Below, piece after piece: positions 5,771 to 12,989 of a stretch of DNA of 61,165 nt. Below the pieces are notes generated by a model that saw only the letters and a list, made by a program, of their open reading frames with translations, was not told the DNA's origin and did no database searches. The position numbers were made by a program, and so were the translations under genes. The stretch is from a virus: positions 1 through 61,165 of the IMG/VR virus record IMGVR_UViG_3300042478_002789, one strand, 5' to 3'. The stretch's first letter is position 1; each line of letters starts with the position of its first letter.

Positions 5771-6136
5771 TCAGAAGTTCCATGCGAGGTTATGGCGAAG
5801 GGCAACATCCTTCATGTTCTCCAAGAGGCAATCCTCGAAGAGACCGGGGATGTGGTCACTCGAAATATCGTGAGCACGTTGCATATCTTCTGCTAGCTCC
5901 CGGCCCAATGTCACCACGGCTGGGATATCTCGGTTGACCAGATCTCCGACACCCCAAGCGCAGTTGGGATCGTCCATCTCCTCAAGGTAGAGGTGGTCGG
6001 GAATGATCCAACCGATGGCGCAGCGGGCATCGCCGGCCCGGTACTTGCAGCCATGCTCGTTCTTGCTGCGCTCGCCCTGTTCGAGGAGACGCTGGATGAC
6101 GTAGTCGAAGATTTCCTGGGGGGTGTTGGGGATCAT
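5771..6136 (-). CDS. GCxYR/LIPD-family phage protein, paralogue 1 of 3
   Basis: A 121-residue protein of unknown function. It shares an ordered pattern with the products of 10077-10448 and 15089-15511: an N-terminal helix (TPQEIFDYVIQRLLEQG), then GCKYR, a short gap, CAIGWIIPDHLY, a variable middle, MQRAHD and a final helix with RHNLAWNF. The two conserved Cys and the Asp could form a metal or active site, but none is established. The start has AGGAGAAACCC upstream. The same family occurs in many phages as a hypothetical. Confidence 0.82.
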   Translation of the reverse strand: MIPNTPQEIFDYVIQRLLEQGERSKNEHGCKYRAGDARCAIGWIIPDHLYLEEMDDPNCAWGVGDLVNRDIPAVVTLGRELAEDMQRAHDISSDHIPGLFEDCLLENMKDVALRHNLAWNF

Positions 6137-6192
6137 GGGTTTCTCCTTGGGAAGGTGGTCCCCCCACCACTGGGATGAGGGGACCTGGGTGA

Positions 6193-6930
6193 TCAGAAGG
6201 GGATGGAGTCGTCGTACACTCCGGTGTCGAGGGGCTCGGGGTTGGCGACCTCCTTGACCACGGTGAGGCGGCAGACCCGGACCTTGGTGTTCTGGTAGTC
6301 GATGGGGACGGAGACCACGTCGGCGGGGTCCACCTGACAGAGCATGGTGCGCTGCCCACCGAAGCTTCGGAGGTACTCGAAAGAGCAGACGTGGAGGCCG
6401 GTGGAGCAGGTGCTTTCGGGGTCGTCGTCCACCTCGGAGCGGGGCATGGTGTGGGTGGTGCCCACCTTGTAGCAGTTGGTGCGGCTGGTGTGCACATCGT
6501 AGTAGGTGTCGGTGACCTTCTTGTAGAAGAGGAGGTCACCCTCGGGGGTGATGGCGATGTTGTTGGTGGCGACGAAGCGCCAGAGCTGGTTGCGGCTGCG
6601 CATCGAGGGGTTACGCAGCACCTTGTCGAGGAAGGACATGAGGGGGCCGATGTCGAAGCCCTTCTCCTTCATCGAGAGGATGTGCGGGACCATGACGTGG
6701 TCCACCTCGGTGCCGTTGCGCAGCAGCCGGTAATCCTCGATGACGAGGGAGCCATCGGCATACTCCTCGATGGTAGCCCGGGGGGTGATGTGCTCGATGG
6801 CAGCGTCCCACTCGCCCTGCCGGATGCACTGGAGGGCATCAGCGAAGCCCTGCATATCGGAGGTGGCGGTGTAGGTCTGGCCGTCACGGATGATGGTGAC
6901 GGTATTGGTGGTGATGAGATGGGGATACAT
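6193..6930 (-). CDS. rIIB: rIIB-like protein
   Basis: A 245-residue protein related to the phage rIIB family, which acts with rIIA in membrane-associated lysis control and exclusion. The diagnostic stretch is the C-terminal half: ITPEGDLLFYKKVTD, DVHTS, MPRSEVDDDP, TCSTGLHVCSFEYL and CQVDPADVVSVP. It lies directly downstream of rIIA, the usual order. The ATG at 6930 with AAAGGATC upstream is preferred; a GTG at 6945 would overlap the rIIA stop as GTGA. Confidence 0.85.
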   Translation of the reverse strand: MYPHLITTNTVTIIRDGQTYTATSDMQGFADALQCIRQGEWDAAIEHITPRATIEEYADGSLVIEDYRLLRNGTEVDHVMVPHILSMKEKGFDIGPLMSFLDKVLRNPSMRSRNQLWRFVATNNIAITPEGDLLFYKKVTDTYYDVHTSRTNCYKVGTTHTMPRSEVDDDPESTCSTGLHVCSFEYLRSFGGQRTMLCQVDPADVVSVPIDYQNTKVRVCRLTVVKEVANPEPLDTGVYDDSIPF

Positions 6931-6941
6931 GACAGATCCTT

Positions 6942-8774
6942 TCACTTGATGAGGGAGATGATGCGGGTGAGAGCGGCAGCCTCTGACTCAGCCCACGACT
7001 TGGTATCCAGTAGGGTGAAGAGGGGGTTAGCCCGGATAACCTTTAGGTACTCCTTCTTGTAGTCGATGTTGCAGGAAGCCCAGCCAGAGCAGAAAGCCTG
7101 CACGTCGTAGTAATGGACAGGGTGGAAGTTGGCGGGCTTGGGTGGAGGGGGAGGGAGCAACCCGCTGGCAGCGAGGGCTACATACAGGGGCGTATCCCAA
7201 CCGTCAACCTGTTGATAGCTGTTGTAGAGAGCGAGGGCTGGAGCCTCGGTGTCGAGGAAGACCTGGGCGGCAGCCTCCCACTCGGCGGCGGCATCCCTGA
7301 GGGTGTTGTACTTGCCCTTGAAGTCAGGGGGGATGAGAGCGATCTGGCCTCCGATGCGCCGGCACATCGCCATGTAGATGGCACGGGAGAGCCTGACACC
7401 GCGCCAGTAGGTAGCCTTGTCCACCACCGTCACCGGGAGGTAGTGGGTGCAGGGGGTGGGGGATACCACAAGGGTGCCCCGGTCGTTGAGGATGCGGTGG
7501 GCGATGGGGCGGGAGGCCTTGCGGATGGGGGCTGCGGTGGGGATGGAAGAGAGGGGGATGATGGGCAGGCCCATGTCATCGAAGGGTGTCCTGTCCTCCA
7601 CCACGTACACGTCGGTGCCGGGGCCGTAGTTGGGCTGGTTACGGAGGGTGTTCTCGATGCGCTCCTGCATCTTGCGGTTGTCGTCTTCGAGGTAGGCCAC
7701 GTCCTCCCAGTAGAAGTAGAGGTTGGACCCGGAGGCAAAAGTGCCATTCCACCTCTTGCGCTTCCGGTCGGAGGGATTGAACTTCCGGTAGCTGGCACCG
7801 TGGATCTCCACGTGGGTGTTACCCACCCTGTAGGTCCTACCGCCGGGGGCATTGAAGATGTAGGACTTGTCGAAGATGGAACCCTTGAGGATCTGCCAGA
7901 TCTGGGGGACGGTGGTGCACTTGGCAACCAAGTCATCCTGGAGGCTGAGATAGTCCTGACGGTGCAGGTCGATGGCATTCTGGATGCGCTGGATGGTGGC
8001 GGGGGAGTAGACGATCTCCTCGCGAGAAGCGGTCACTTCGATGGTGCCGATGGGGAACTTGAGGACGAAGGGCGGGACCCGCTGGAAATGGGCGGTGTTG
8101 AGGGGGTAGGCCACCGGACCTACGAGGATGGAGGGTTTGCCCCCGGAGATGACGAGGTACTGGGGGTTCTCGTGGATGATGGTGGGACCGTCGTAGGTGC
8201 AGCCGGTGATGATGGGGCGGGGCTCGAAGTACTGGATCTGGGAGAGGGCTTCGACCCACTCGGGGGAGGGCTTGGCTGGCACGATGATCTCCAACCCGGT
8301 GTCGTTGGTGGGCTCGGAGGATACCTCGTGGAGGGCAGGCATCCCGTCGGCACCGATGCTGGCCATGTAGGTGGTCTTGGTGCCAGCGTGGGAGGAGACG
8401 ATGGTGTAGCTGTTGGCGATGGCGAAGGGGCTCTTGGCACCGAGGCCGAAGCCGCCGATCTGGCTGTTGTCACGGCGCTTGGTGGATTCACCGAAGCGGG
8501 TGAAGACCTCCACCATCGAGGTGCGAGAGAGGCCGGGACCCTTGTCACGGATGCGGAAGGAGGGGTCGAGTGCGGTGGGCACCCGGATCTCCATGGGCTG
8601 GGTGGGTGCAGCGTCGAGGGCATTGGATGCCAGTTCGCGGACCACCGAGGAGATGGGGTTGGAGTAGAGGCGAGAGGTCAGAGCCTTGACCATGATGCCG
8701 TTGGTCTGGATCTGGAAGTCGCAGAGTTTGGTGAGACCGGAAGACTCGTGGGTCTGGGAGATGTCGATAAGCAT
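6942..8774 (-). CDS. rIIA: rIIA-like protein with GHKL ATPase domain
   Basis: A 610-residue rIIA-like protein. The N-terminal 200 residues hold a Bergerat ATP-binding fold: SSVVRELASNALDA (N box), RIRDKGPGL (G1 box) and GGFGLGAKSPFAIANSY (G2 box). The rest matches the large, less conserved C-terminal part of phage rIIA proteins. In T4, rIIA and rIIB protect against the lambda Rex exclusion system. The start at 8774 has GAGGTTCCA before ATG; a 63-base gap with A-rich sequence separates it from the previous gene. Confidence 0.85.
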   Translation of the reverse strand: MLIDISQTHESSGLTKLCDFQIQTNGIMVKALTSRLYSNPISSVVRELASNALDAAPTQPMEIRVPTALDPSFRIRDKGPGLSRTSMVEVFTRFGESTKRRDNSQIGGFGLGAKSPFAIANSYTIVSSHAGTKTTYMASIGADGMPALHEVSSEPTNDTGLEIIVPAKPSPEWVEALSQIQYFEPRPIITGCTYDGPTIIHENPQYLVISGGKPSILVGPVAYPLNTAHFQRVPPFVLKFPIGTIEVTASREEIVYSPATIQRIQNAIDLHRQDYLSLQDDLVAKCTTVPQIWQILKGSIFDKSYIFNAPGGRTYRVGNTHVEIHGASYRKFNPSDRKRKRWNGTFASGSNLYFYWEDVAYLEDDNRKMQERIENTLRNQPNYGPGTDVYVVEDRTPFDDMGLPIIPLSSIPTAAPIRKASRPIAHRILNDRGTLVVSPTPCTHYLPVTVVDKATYWRGVRLSRAIYMAMCRRIGGQIALIPPDFKGKYNTLRDAAAEWEAAAQVFLDTEAPALALYNSYQQVDGWDTPLYVALAASGLLPPPPPKPANFHPVHYYDVQAFCSGWASCNIDYKKEYLKVIRANPLFTLLDTKSWAESEAAALTRIISLIK

Positions 8775-8837
8775 TGGAACCTCACAAAATTGAAAGGAAA
8801 ACTAGGAGCCAGAAAAGGACAAACAAAAAGGCCGGGT

Positions 8838-9113
8838 TCACACCAGCACGGTTAGCTTGTCCCGAGCGGCATCGGGTACATTGCGAATGGCTCGCAGCCT
8901 GTCGTCATAGTCGAGGTCTCCTATCTTGTGGATGATGTCGAAGGTGTCGGTGGCCTTGGAGAAGACGATGTAGGAGGGCTTGCGGAGGTTGGCCTTCTCC
9001 CACAAGAGGATGGGGCTGCACCAACCGAAGGGCTTCTCGTGGATGGGGAAGGCGCTACCCTTTGCCACGAGGGCTGGCCGCCTCCCCGACTCGGTGGAGA
9101 TGAGGTAGATCAT
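8838..9113 (-). CDS. Hypothetical protein, 91 residues
   Basis: An unknown protein starting MIYLISTESGRRPALVAKGSAFPIHEKPFGWCSPILLW. It is alpha/beta in pattern, ending DAARDKLTVLV. The ATG at 9113 with GGAGGATCGC upstream overlaps the stop of the 9110-9352 gene, which sets the start. Function unknown. Confidence 0.78.
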   Translation of the reverse strand: MIYLISTESGRRPALVAKGSAFPIHEKPFGWCSPILLWEKANLRKPSYIVFSKATDTFDIIHKIGDLDYDDRLRAIRNVPDAARDKLTVLV

Positions 9114-9352
9114 GCGATCCTCCAGACTCGGATGCCGCCGGGGGCAACCCGGCAGGTGAACTTCATGTTGTGGGTCTTGCCGTAGTCCCGAGCACAAGAG
9201 CGGATTGATTGCTCCTTGGCACGGGGGACGAGGAAGCTATGCCCAACGGACATGAAAGGGAAGGGGTATTTGGTGCGGAGATTGTAGATCTTCTCGGGGA
9301 TGGGGACGGAGTAGGTGATGCGGTAGGTCTCGACTTCGGTACGGTACTTCAT
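9110..9352 (-). CDS. VGxSFxV/RVWRIA-family small protein, paralogue 1 of 2
   Basis: An 80-residue protein. The second half, VGHSFLV...IRSCARDYGK...MKFTCRV...GIRVWRIA, matches the 60177-60404 product (VGDSFFV...LSNSINRCRKK...SSFTVRTV...GLRVWRVA). This layout is common in phage hypotheticals annotated as DUF7303-like and resembles a small helix plus beta-wing DNA-binding fold. A DNA-binding role is inferred. It is coupled to its downstream neighbour by an ATGA overlap. Confidence 0.78.
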   Translation of the reverse strand: MKYRTEVETYRITYSVPIPEKIYNLRTKYPFPFMSVGHSFLVPRAKEQSIRSCARDYGKTHNMKFTCRVAPGGIRVWRIA

Positions 9353-9362
9353 GATGGGGTCC

Positions 9363-9557
9363 TCACGGTTGATTGTTGGAAAGAGCGGCTTTGCGGAGAA
9401 GGGTCATCTCGTCATCGGCGGGTCCTCCTATGTCCAACGATTCGTAGATTTGTTGTACATACCAGTCCTGTTCGGCTTGGGTGCGGCTCTTGCCTACACC
9501 CAGGATGCCATTGGATTGGTAGGTCCAGAGCATGAGGTCCTTGTCGTAATGAAACAT
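9363..9557 (-). CDS. Hypothetical protein, 64 residues
   Basis: An unknown protein starting MFHYDKDLMLWTYQSNGILGVGKSRTQAEQDWYVQQIYESLD. The GVGKS string is too short in context to be a P-loop. Start at 9557 with GAGAGGAACCC upstream. No family recognised. Confidence 0.72.
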   Translation of the reverse strand: MFHYDKDLMLWTYQSNGILGVGKSRTQAEQDWYVQQIYESLDIGGPADDEMTLLRKAALSNNQP

Positions 9558-9566
9558 GGGTTCCTC

Positions 9567-9839
9567 TCAGCATGGGGTGGCGGTTGCGACGGTGCCGACG
9601 TCGGTGAGGGAGAAGATCACCACGGGATTGCCGGCGATGTCCAGTAGGACGATGCGGAAATCGGAGAGGGGCGGGGCGTCCGTCATATCCCCTGCCTCGA
9701 TGGCTTCGAGGCAATGCAGGTGGGCCTCGTAGAGGTCGAGGCGAGCCTCCTCCAAGGTACGGTAGCGGAGGGGCTCGTCGTAGTCGTCGTAACCGTAGGG
9801 CTCCCAGCCAGAAAGGCTGCAAACTTCGATCATAAACAT
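9567..9839 (-). CDS. Hypothetical protein, 90 residues
   Basis: An unknown protein starting MFMIEVCSLSGWEPYGYDDYDEPLRYRTLEEARLDLYEAHLHCLEAIEAG. It is acidic, with a central helix and a beta-rich end (FRIVLLDIAGNPVVIFSLTD). The pattern resembles small phage proteins of the 'query-sequence-like' alpha/beta type; no function is known. The start at 9839 has AAAGGAGAACCTCC upstream. Confidence 0.75.
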   Translation of the reverse strand: MFMIEVCSLSGWEPYGYDDYDEPLRYRTLEEARLDLYEAHLHCLEAIEAGDMTDAPPLSDFRIVLLDIAGNPVVIFSLTDVGTVATATPC

Positions 9840-9852
9840 GGAGGTTCTCCTT

Positions 9853-10071
9853 TCAGGGTCCGAAGGGTCCGCCGAAACGCTCGGTGTTGTCGGCGCAGGT
9901 GTCGCATTGATAGCCACGCATCTTGTCCTCTCGGGTCAGGACATTGGGGGTGTGGCAGGTGGGACAGGGGAGGTTGCGGGGGTTGTTGGGGGAGGATGCC
10001 CGGAGAGCGGAGCCCTGCTGGGCAAAGTCCGCATCCTCGTCGTCGAGGTAGAAATCGTCATCGTCATTCAT
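9853..10071 (-). CDS. Small acidic zinc-ribbon protein
   Basis: A 72-residue protein with a very acidic start (MNDDDDFYLDDEDADFAQ) and a C-terminal zinc ribbon: CPTC and CDTC pairs spaced by about 18 residues (LPCPTCHTPNV ... YQCDTCADN). It probably binds zinc and a protein or nucleic-acid partner. Unknown family. The start at 10071 is chosen because GAGTGACCCCC precedes it. Confidence 0.75.
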   Translation of the reverse strand: MNDDDDFYLDDEDADFAQQGSALRASSPNNPRNLPCPTCHTPNVLTREDKMRGYQCDTCADNTERFGGPFGP

Positions 10072-10076
10072 GGGGG

Positions 10077-10448
10077 TCACTCCTCGGTGGGAAGGTTGAC
10101 GGTGAGACCGTAGTCGGCAAGCCATTCTTGGGCACTATGCCGCAGCCGCTTTCGGAAATTGGACGTCCCTTGGAGGTTGTCGTGCAGTTGTTGCAGGACT
10201 TCACCCACCTGCATGATGGCTTGGATTTCGGGAAGGTTGGCCACGGCATTGTGCTTCCGGCACAACGTATGGAAGCCTTTCCCCTCCATGTCGAAACTGT
10301 AGATGTCGTCAGGAATGAGGATGCCTATGGCACACTTGGTGCCGTCCTCGCCACGATAGGCGCAGCCTCCAACGTAGGGCTCGTGGCTGACTCTCCCTTG
10401 ATCCCAGAGGTGCTTGAGAACCTTGTCGACGACGGCTTGGGTATCCAT
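10077..10448 (-). CDS. GCxYR/LIPD-family phage protein, paralogue 2 of 3
   Basis: A 123-residue unknown. It shares the order helix (TQAVVDKVLKHLWDQGR), GCAYR, KCAIGILIPDDIY, variable middle, LQQLHD with the 5771-6136 and 15089-15511 products. Sequence outside those motifs is different, so the copies are old or recombined. Start at 10448 with AAGGAGATATCCC upstream. Function unknown. Confidence 0.82.
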   Translation of the reverse strand: MDTQAVVDKVLKHLWDQGRVSHEPYVGGCAYRGEDGTKCAIGILIPDDIYSFDMEGKGFHTLCRKHNAVANLPEIQAIMQVGEVLQQLHDNLQGTSNFRKRLRHSAQEWLADYGLTVNLPTEE

Positions 10449-10460
10449 TGGGATATCTCC

Positions 10461-11078
10461 TTAGTGCTGGGGGTAGGTGACGAGGGGGACGTTGCGGTCC
10501 CAGCAGTTACGGCAGGTGCCGCACTTGCCATTGTTGGAATAGGCGGGGCAAGAATGCTTGCCGGTGGTGGACACCGCCGATGTCACGAATTGCTTGTCGG
10601 GGAGGACTTCATCTAGCTTGTATGCCGAGAGGCGAATGGTGAGGTTGTCGGGGATGGGGCCGACATAATCCTGGATGATCTTCTTCTCCTTGGTGGGCAA
10701 CCAATGCTGGATGGTGGGGGTAAGGCGGGCCACCTTGACGATCTTGTGGAGATGGGAGGGGTTCTGGAGGTCCCCGCTATCGTGCCACCGGAAATGGCGG
10801 GGCTTGGACCCGGCAAGATCATTTAGGAGGAAGGACATTGCATCGACCCAGCGGGGGTCCTTGAGGGACGCCAAGCGGCGCTCCATCGCATTGATCACGT
10901 CGGGGAACCGGTATGATCCCTTGAGGGCATAGCAGCCGTGGCAAACGGTGCCAGGGATCTTGGCCAGCTTGGCTCCCGTCTTGCACATTACTGCGGGGAT
11001 GGAGTAGGACCACCACGGCATCTTGCCCGGCTTGCTGAGACCACCGACAAGATCCCATGCTTCGCTACGAGTAAACAT
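10461..11078 (-). CDS. GP88-family phage protein
   Basis: A 205-residue protein matching the phage GP88 family, whose function is not known. Signature segments are VCHGCYALKGSYRF (Cys pair), the basic WVDAMSFLLNDLAG stretch, HFRWHDSGDL (His/Asp), a segment around IQHWLPTKEKK, and C-terminal cysteines CPAYSNNGKCGTCRNCW. The Cys spacing suggests a bound metal or iron-sulphur cluster. Start at 11078 with GGGAGATTTCC upstream. It sits among small early genes with no related neighbour. Confidence 0.78.
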   Translation of the reverse strand: MFTRSEAWDLVGGLSKPGKMPWWSYSIPAVMCKTGAKLAKIPGTVCHGCYALKGSYRFPDVINAMERRLASLKDPRWVDAMSFLLNDLAGSKPRHFRWHDSGDLQNPSHLHKIVKVARLTPTIQHWLPTKEKKIIQDYVGPIPDNLTIRLSAYKLDEVLPDKQFVTSAVSTTGKHSCPAYSNNGKCGTCRNCWDRNVPLVTYPQH

Positions 11079-11111
11079 TGGAAATCTCCCGAATAACTAA
11101 ATGGTTGGGGG

Positions 11112-11210
11112 TTAGTCAATGGTGAGGAGGTGGAGGAGCACCCAGAGGAGGAGGATGGTGGAGCCGAAGACGATGAATTCGACGACGGCTTTGATGATGG
11201 TGGAAATCAT
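11112..11210 (-). CDS. Tiny single-pass membrane protein, 32 residues
   Basis: Starts MISTIIKAVVEFIVFGSTILLLWVLL and is essentially one transmembrane helix ending HLLTID. AGGAG lies upstream and the ATG overlaps the stop of the preceding gene as TAATG, the same coupling used elsewhere in this operon. Tiny membrane proteins of this sort are common early phage host-takeover or superinfection factors; the role here is unknown. Confidence 0.6.
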   Translation of the reverse strand: MISTIIKAVVEFIVFGSTILLLWVLLHLLTID

Positions 11211-11347
11211 TAGTGGGCTCCTGTCAATTCGATGACCCACGTGATTTCATTCAGTTCCTGCCGGCATTGAAACCCTATGCCGTTAAAGAGGAGGTTGCGG
11301 GTGATCTTCATCATGAGATCGAAATCGTCGGTGACGTAGCGATACAT
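11210..11347 (-). CDS. Hypothetical protein, 45 residues
   Basis: Starts MYRYVTDDFDLMMKITRNLLFNGIGFQCRQELNEITWVIEL. AGGAGAAACCC precedes the ATG. The stop overlaps the start of the tiny membrane protein. The alpha/beta pattern is plausible for a real protein, but no family is recognised. Confidence 0.6.
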   Translation of the reverse strand: MYRYVTDDFDLMMKITRNLLFNGIGFQCRQELNEITWVIELTGAH

Positions 11348-11359
11348 GGGTTTCTCCTT

Positions 11360-11575
11360 TCACCCGTGGATGATGACGTTGAGGTCGGCAATGGCGGCAT
11401 CATATTGACCCCTCTTATAGGGCTTGCCTGTGAGGGCCGAAGCCCGCAGCAGGATATCCCTGCCGCTCATTCGAGAATGCTTCATGCCGAGGGCGAGCAT
11501 TCTGAGATGCCCCTTGAGGAAGACGGCTTGGACACCGGGCTGCCCCGGATCCTTGATGGTGATGGTATCGGACAT
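11360..11575 (-). CDS. Hypothetical protein, 71 residues
   Basis: Starts MSDTITIKDPGQPGVQAVFLKGHLRMLALGMKHSRMSGRDILLRASALTGKPYKRG. It is a compact basic protein, possibly two helices following a strand. GGAGGAC in the end of the upstream gene is its SD. No family recognised. Confidence 0.75.
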   Translation of the reverse strand: MSDTITIKDPGQPGVQAVFLKGHLRMLALGMKHSRMSGRDILLRASALTGKPYKRGQYDAAIADLNVIIHG

Positions 11576-11577
11576 GG

Positions 11578-11814
11578 TCAGTCCTCCGAAAAGGTGATGA
11601 ATACGACCGTGTTCTGGTCAATGGGGTAGAGGGTGATGGTGTCGCCGTGGTCGTCGATATCGCAGCAAACATCTGATAGGCCCAGCATTGCTTTTGCCAG
11701 CTGGATGATGGAGTTTTCCGTGAATCCCTTAGGGATTTCGGTGGATTTGCGGGTCACCCATGCATAATTGGGTTCTCCGCCGAAGGTGTCGGTATATTCG
11801 AGGTGCATATTCAT
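11578..11814 (-). CDS. Hypothetical protein, 78 residues
   Basis: Starts MNMHLEYTDTFGGEPNYAWVTRKSTEIPKGFTENSIIQLAKAMLGL. This start is chosen because GGAGGCAGCC lies directly upstream; a longer reading to 11889 would run through two perfect hairpins. The second half (SDVCCDIDDHGDTITLYPIDQNTVVFITF) is acidic and beta-rich. Similar 70-90 residue proteins occur in many phages without known function. Confidence 0.75.
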   Translation of the reverse strand: MNMHLEYTDTFGGEPNYAWVTRKSTEIPKGFTENSIIQLAKAMLGLSDVCCDIDDHGDTITLYPIDQNTVVFITFSED

Positions 11815-11828
11815 GGCTGCCTCCGTGT

Positions 11829-11878
11829 CGTATGCACTATTGCATACGGTGATGCCGACCCGGTTAAAGATCGGCATC
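11829..11878 (-). promoter_or_regulatory. Two adjacent perfect hairpins in the leader of the 11578 gene
   Basis: CGTATGCA-CTAT-TGCATACG (11829-11848) is an 8-bp perfect stem with a 4-base loop. GATGCCGA (11851-11858) pairs perfectly with TCGGCATC (11871-11878) over a 12-base loop. They lie between the stop of the 11889 gene and the SD of the 11578 gene, one of the few gaps in this packed operon. No U-run follows on either strand, so mRNA processing, translational control or protein binding is likelier than simple termination. Confidence 0.7.
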
Positions 11879-11888
11879 CCCCTAGGCA

Positions 11889-12140
11889 TTAGTCAGCCTT
11901 GGTGAAAGTGTCGATGAAGCCGAAACCGTAGGACCTCATGGACAAATCCCGATGTATCGAGGAGTATTGGCGGGAATGTTCTTTTGCCCATTTGGCAACG
12001 TATTCGAGGTAGATTTGGGGGATCGGGACAGGAAGTAATCCTTCCCATTCGGCAGCACGAATTTGCCCCGCTTCATAGGAAGCAAGAGCAATATCGGCTT
12101 CATTGGGTGACATCATGTCGGATGAAGCATTTAACCTCAT
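11889..12140 (-). CDS. Hypothetical protein, 83 residues
   Basis: Starts MRLNASSDMMSPNEADIALASYEAGQIRAAEWEGLLPVPIPQIYLEYVAKWAKEHS. Helical with an amphipathic middle; C-terminus FGFIDTFTKAD. AAGGAGATGTCC lies in the end of the upstream gene and the ATG overlaps its stop. No family recognised. Confidence 0.75.
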   Translation of the reverse strand: MRLNASSDMMSPNEADIALASYEAGQIRAAEWEGLLPVPIPQIYLEYVAKWAKEHSRQYSSIHRDLSMRSYGFGFIDTFTKAD

Positions 12141-12367
12141 TTGGACATCTCCTTTAGTTCCTTCTTGATACGCTTGGCGGTGTCACCACGCCACGAGGAG
12201 GCATTGGCGAGGAAGTACAGGACGACACTCTTGGCATCATCGAAGTAATACTTGTCGTCGATGGTGCGGAGAGCCGCCATCGCCTCAATGTAGGGCTTTG
12301 CGGCATAATTCACATTCTTCCAGTCCCGCCGGATGTCGGCGGCAATCTCATAAAGGGGGCGAGACAT
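12137..12367 (-). CDS. Hypothetical protein, first gene of the leftward unit
   Basis: A 76-residue basic protein starting MSRPLYEIAADIRRDWKNVNYAAKPYIEAMAALRTIDDKYYFDDAKSVVLYFLANASSWRG. This pattern (LYEIAxxIxxDWKxVNYAAxPYLxAM) is common in phage hypotheticals found first in early operons. It ends KRIKKELKEMSK, whose last codons contain AAGGAGATG for the next gene. The start at 12367 has GGGAGAAACATA upstream. It is the most promoter-proximal gene of the leftward transcript. Confidence 0.8.
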   Translation of the reverse strand: MSRPLYEIAADIRRDWKNVNYAAKPYIEAMAALRTIDDKYYFDDAKSVVLYFLANASSWRGDTAKRIKKELKEMSK

Positions 12368-12407
12368 TATGTTTCTCCCAAAAGGCGGCGGAATTGCCGC
12401 GGCGAGG

Positions 12408-12439
12408 TCTACGGTGGCACAGCCGTTTGGCGGTGTCAA
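12408..12439 (-). promoter_or_regulatory. Candidate leftward early promoter
   Basis: A perfect -35 TTGACA lies on the minus strand at 12434-12439, about 70 bases before the first leftward gene. The best -10 (CGTAGA at 12408-12413, or CACCGT at 17-bp spacing) is weak, so an activator or an alphaproteobacterial-type sigma factor may be required. It is placed as expected for the promoter of the long early transcript. Confidence 0.4.
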
Positions 12440-12480
12440 CAAGTTTTTTTGCCGTTGCGGTTCAAGGGGTTAGGCGGCAG

Positions 12481-12497
12481 TTTGGAACGGTTCCAAA
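12481..12497. promoter_or_regulatory. Operator-like palindrome
   Basis: TTTGGAACGGTTCCAAA is a perfect palindrome with 8-bp arms around one central base. It lies about 40 bases upstream of the candidate early promoter and next to repeat segment A. This symmetry is typical of dimeric repressor sites. The nearest encoded candidates are the HTH proteins at 4126-4548 and 60401-60688. I see no second exact copy in the window. Confidence 0.6.
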
Positions 12498-12526
12498 GTG
12501 CGGGGTGAAGGCGGCCATATGATGTA

Positions 12527-12685
12527 TTCACCCTGTAAGTGCTTGATTTCATTGAGTGGGTGAAGGCTGTGAAGGTAGTGAAGGGTGATATTACCCTTTC
12601 CATGGGGAAGGATGGGGATAGATGGGGGAAATGTTGCTAGTGAACCTTCACCCTCTTCGGGAATGTAATGAAATCAATGGGTTAG
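12527..12685 (+). repeat. Iteron-bearing segment, copy A
   Basis: This non-coding stretch aligns along its length with 16094-16262. The shared order is TTCACCC-(C/T)GTAAGTGCTTGAT, then GGGTGAAGG(C/T)TGTGAAGG, an A/T-rich middle, GATGGGGGAAAT, CCTTCACCCT and a T-rich stretch ending GGGTTAG. Copy A has GTGAAGG units at 12560-12582 and the inverted CCTTCACCCT at 12645. A further (G/A)ATTTCAATGGGTTAG-like element follows at about 12741. Origin or regulatory function is inferred; the 300-base stretch around it holds no gene. Confidence 0.75.
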
Positions 12686-12989
12686 CTGTTTGGGGTGGGT
12701 GGGAATGGGGGTTGGGGGTTGCTAGCCGGGAATTGTGAGGGATTTCAATGGGTTAGATGTTGCTAATTGTTGCTAGATTGTGGGGATAATTGTAATTTTA
12801 TTATAATGGGGCGGGGAATATAATGGGAGGATTATGCTGGGGATATTGAAATTTTCTTGCGAGATATGTAATAAAAGATTCACGAAAGATTCACGCCATT
12901 GAAATTCGGGCTGTGCTGTAATGGCTTCCGTCGACTTTTATTCCAGTCGGAATATAAGGGATGACATTATAAGAGAAGGAAAACAGATT

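Noticed and set aside
7113-8855. Plus-strand frame of 580 residues opposite rIIA
   Set aside because: Gly/Val/Asp-rich shadow; the minus strand has intact GHKL motifs.
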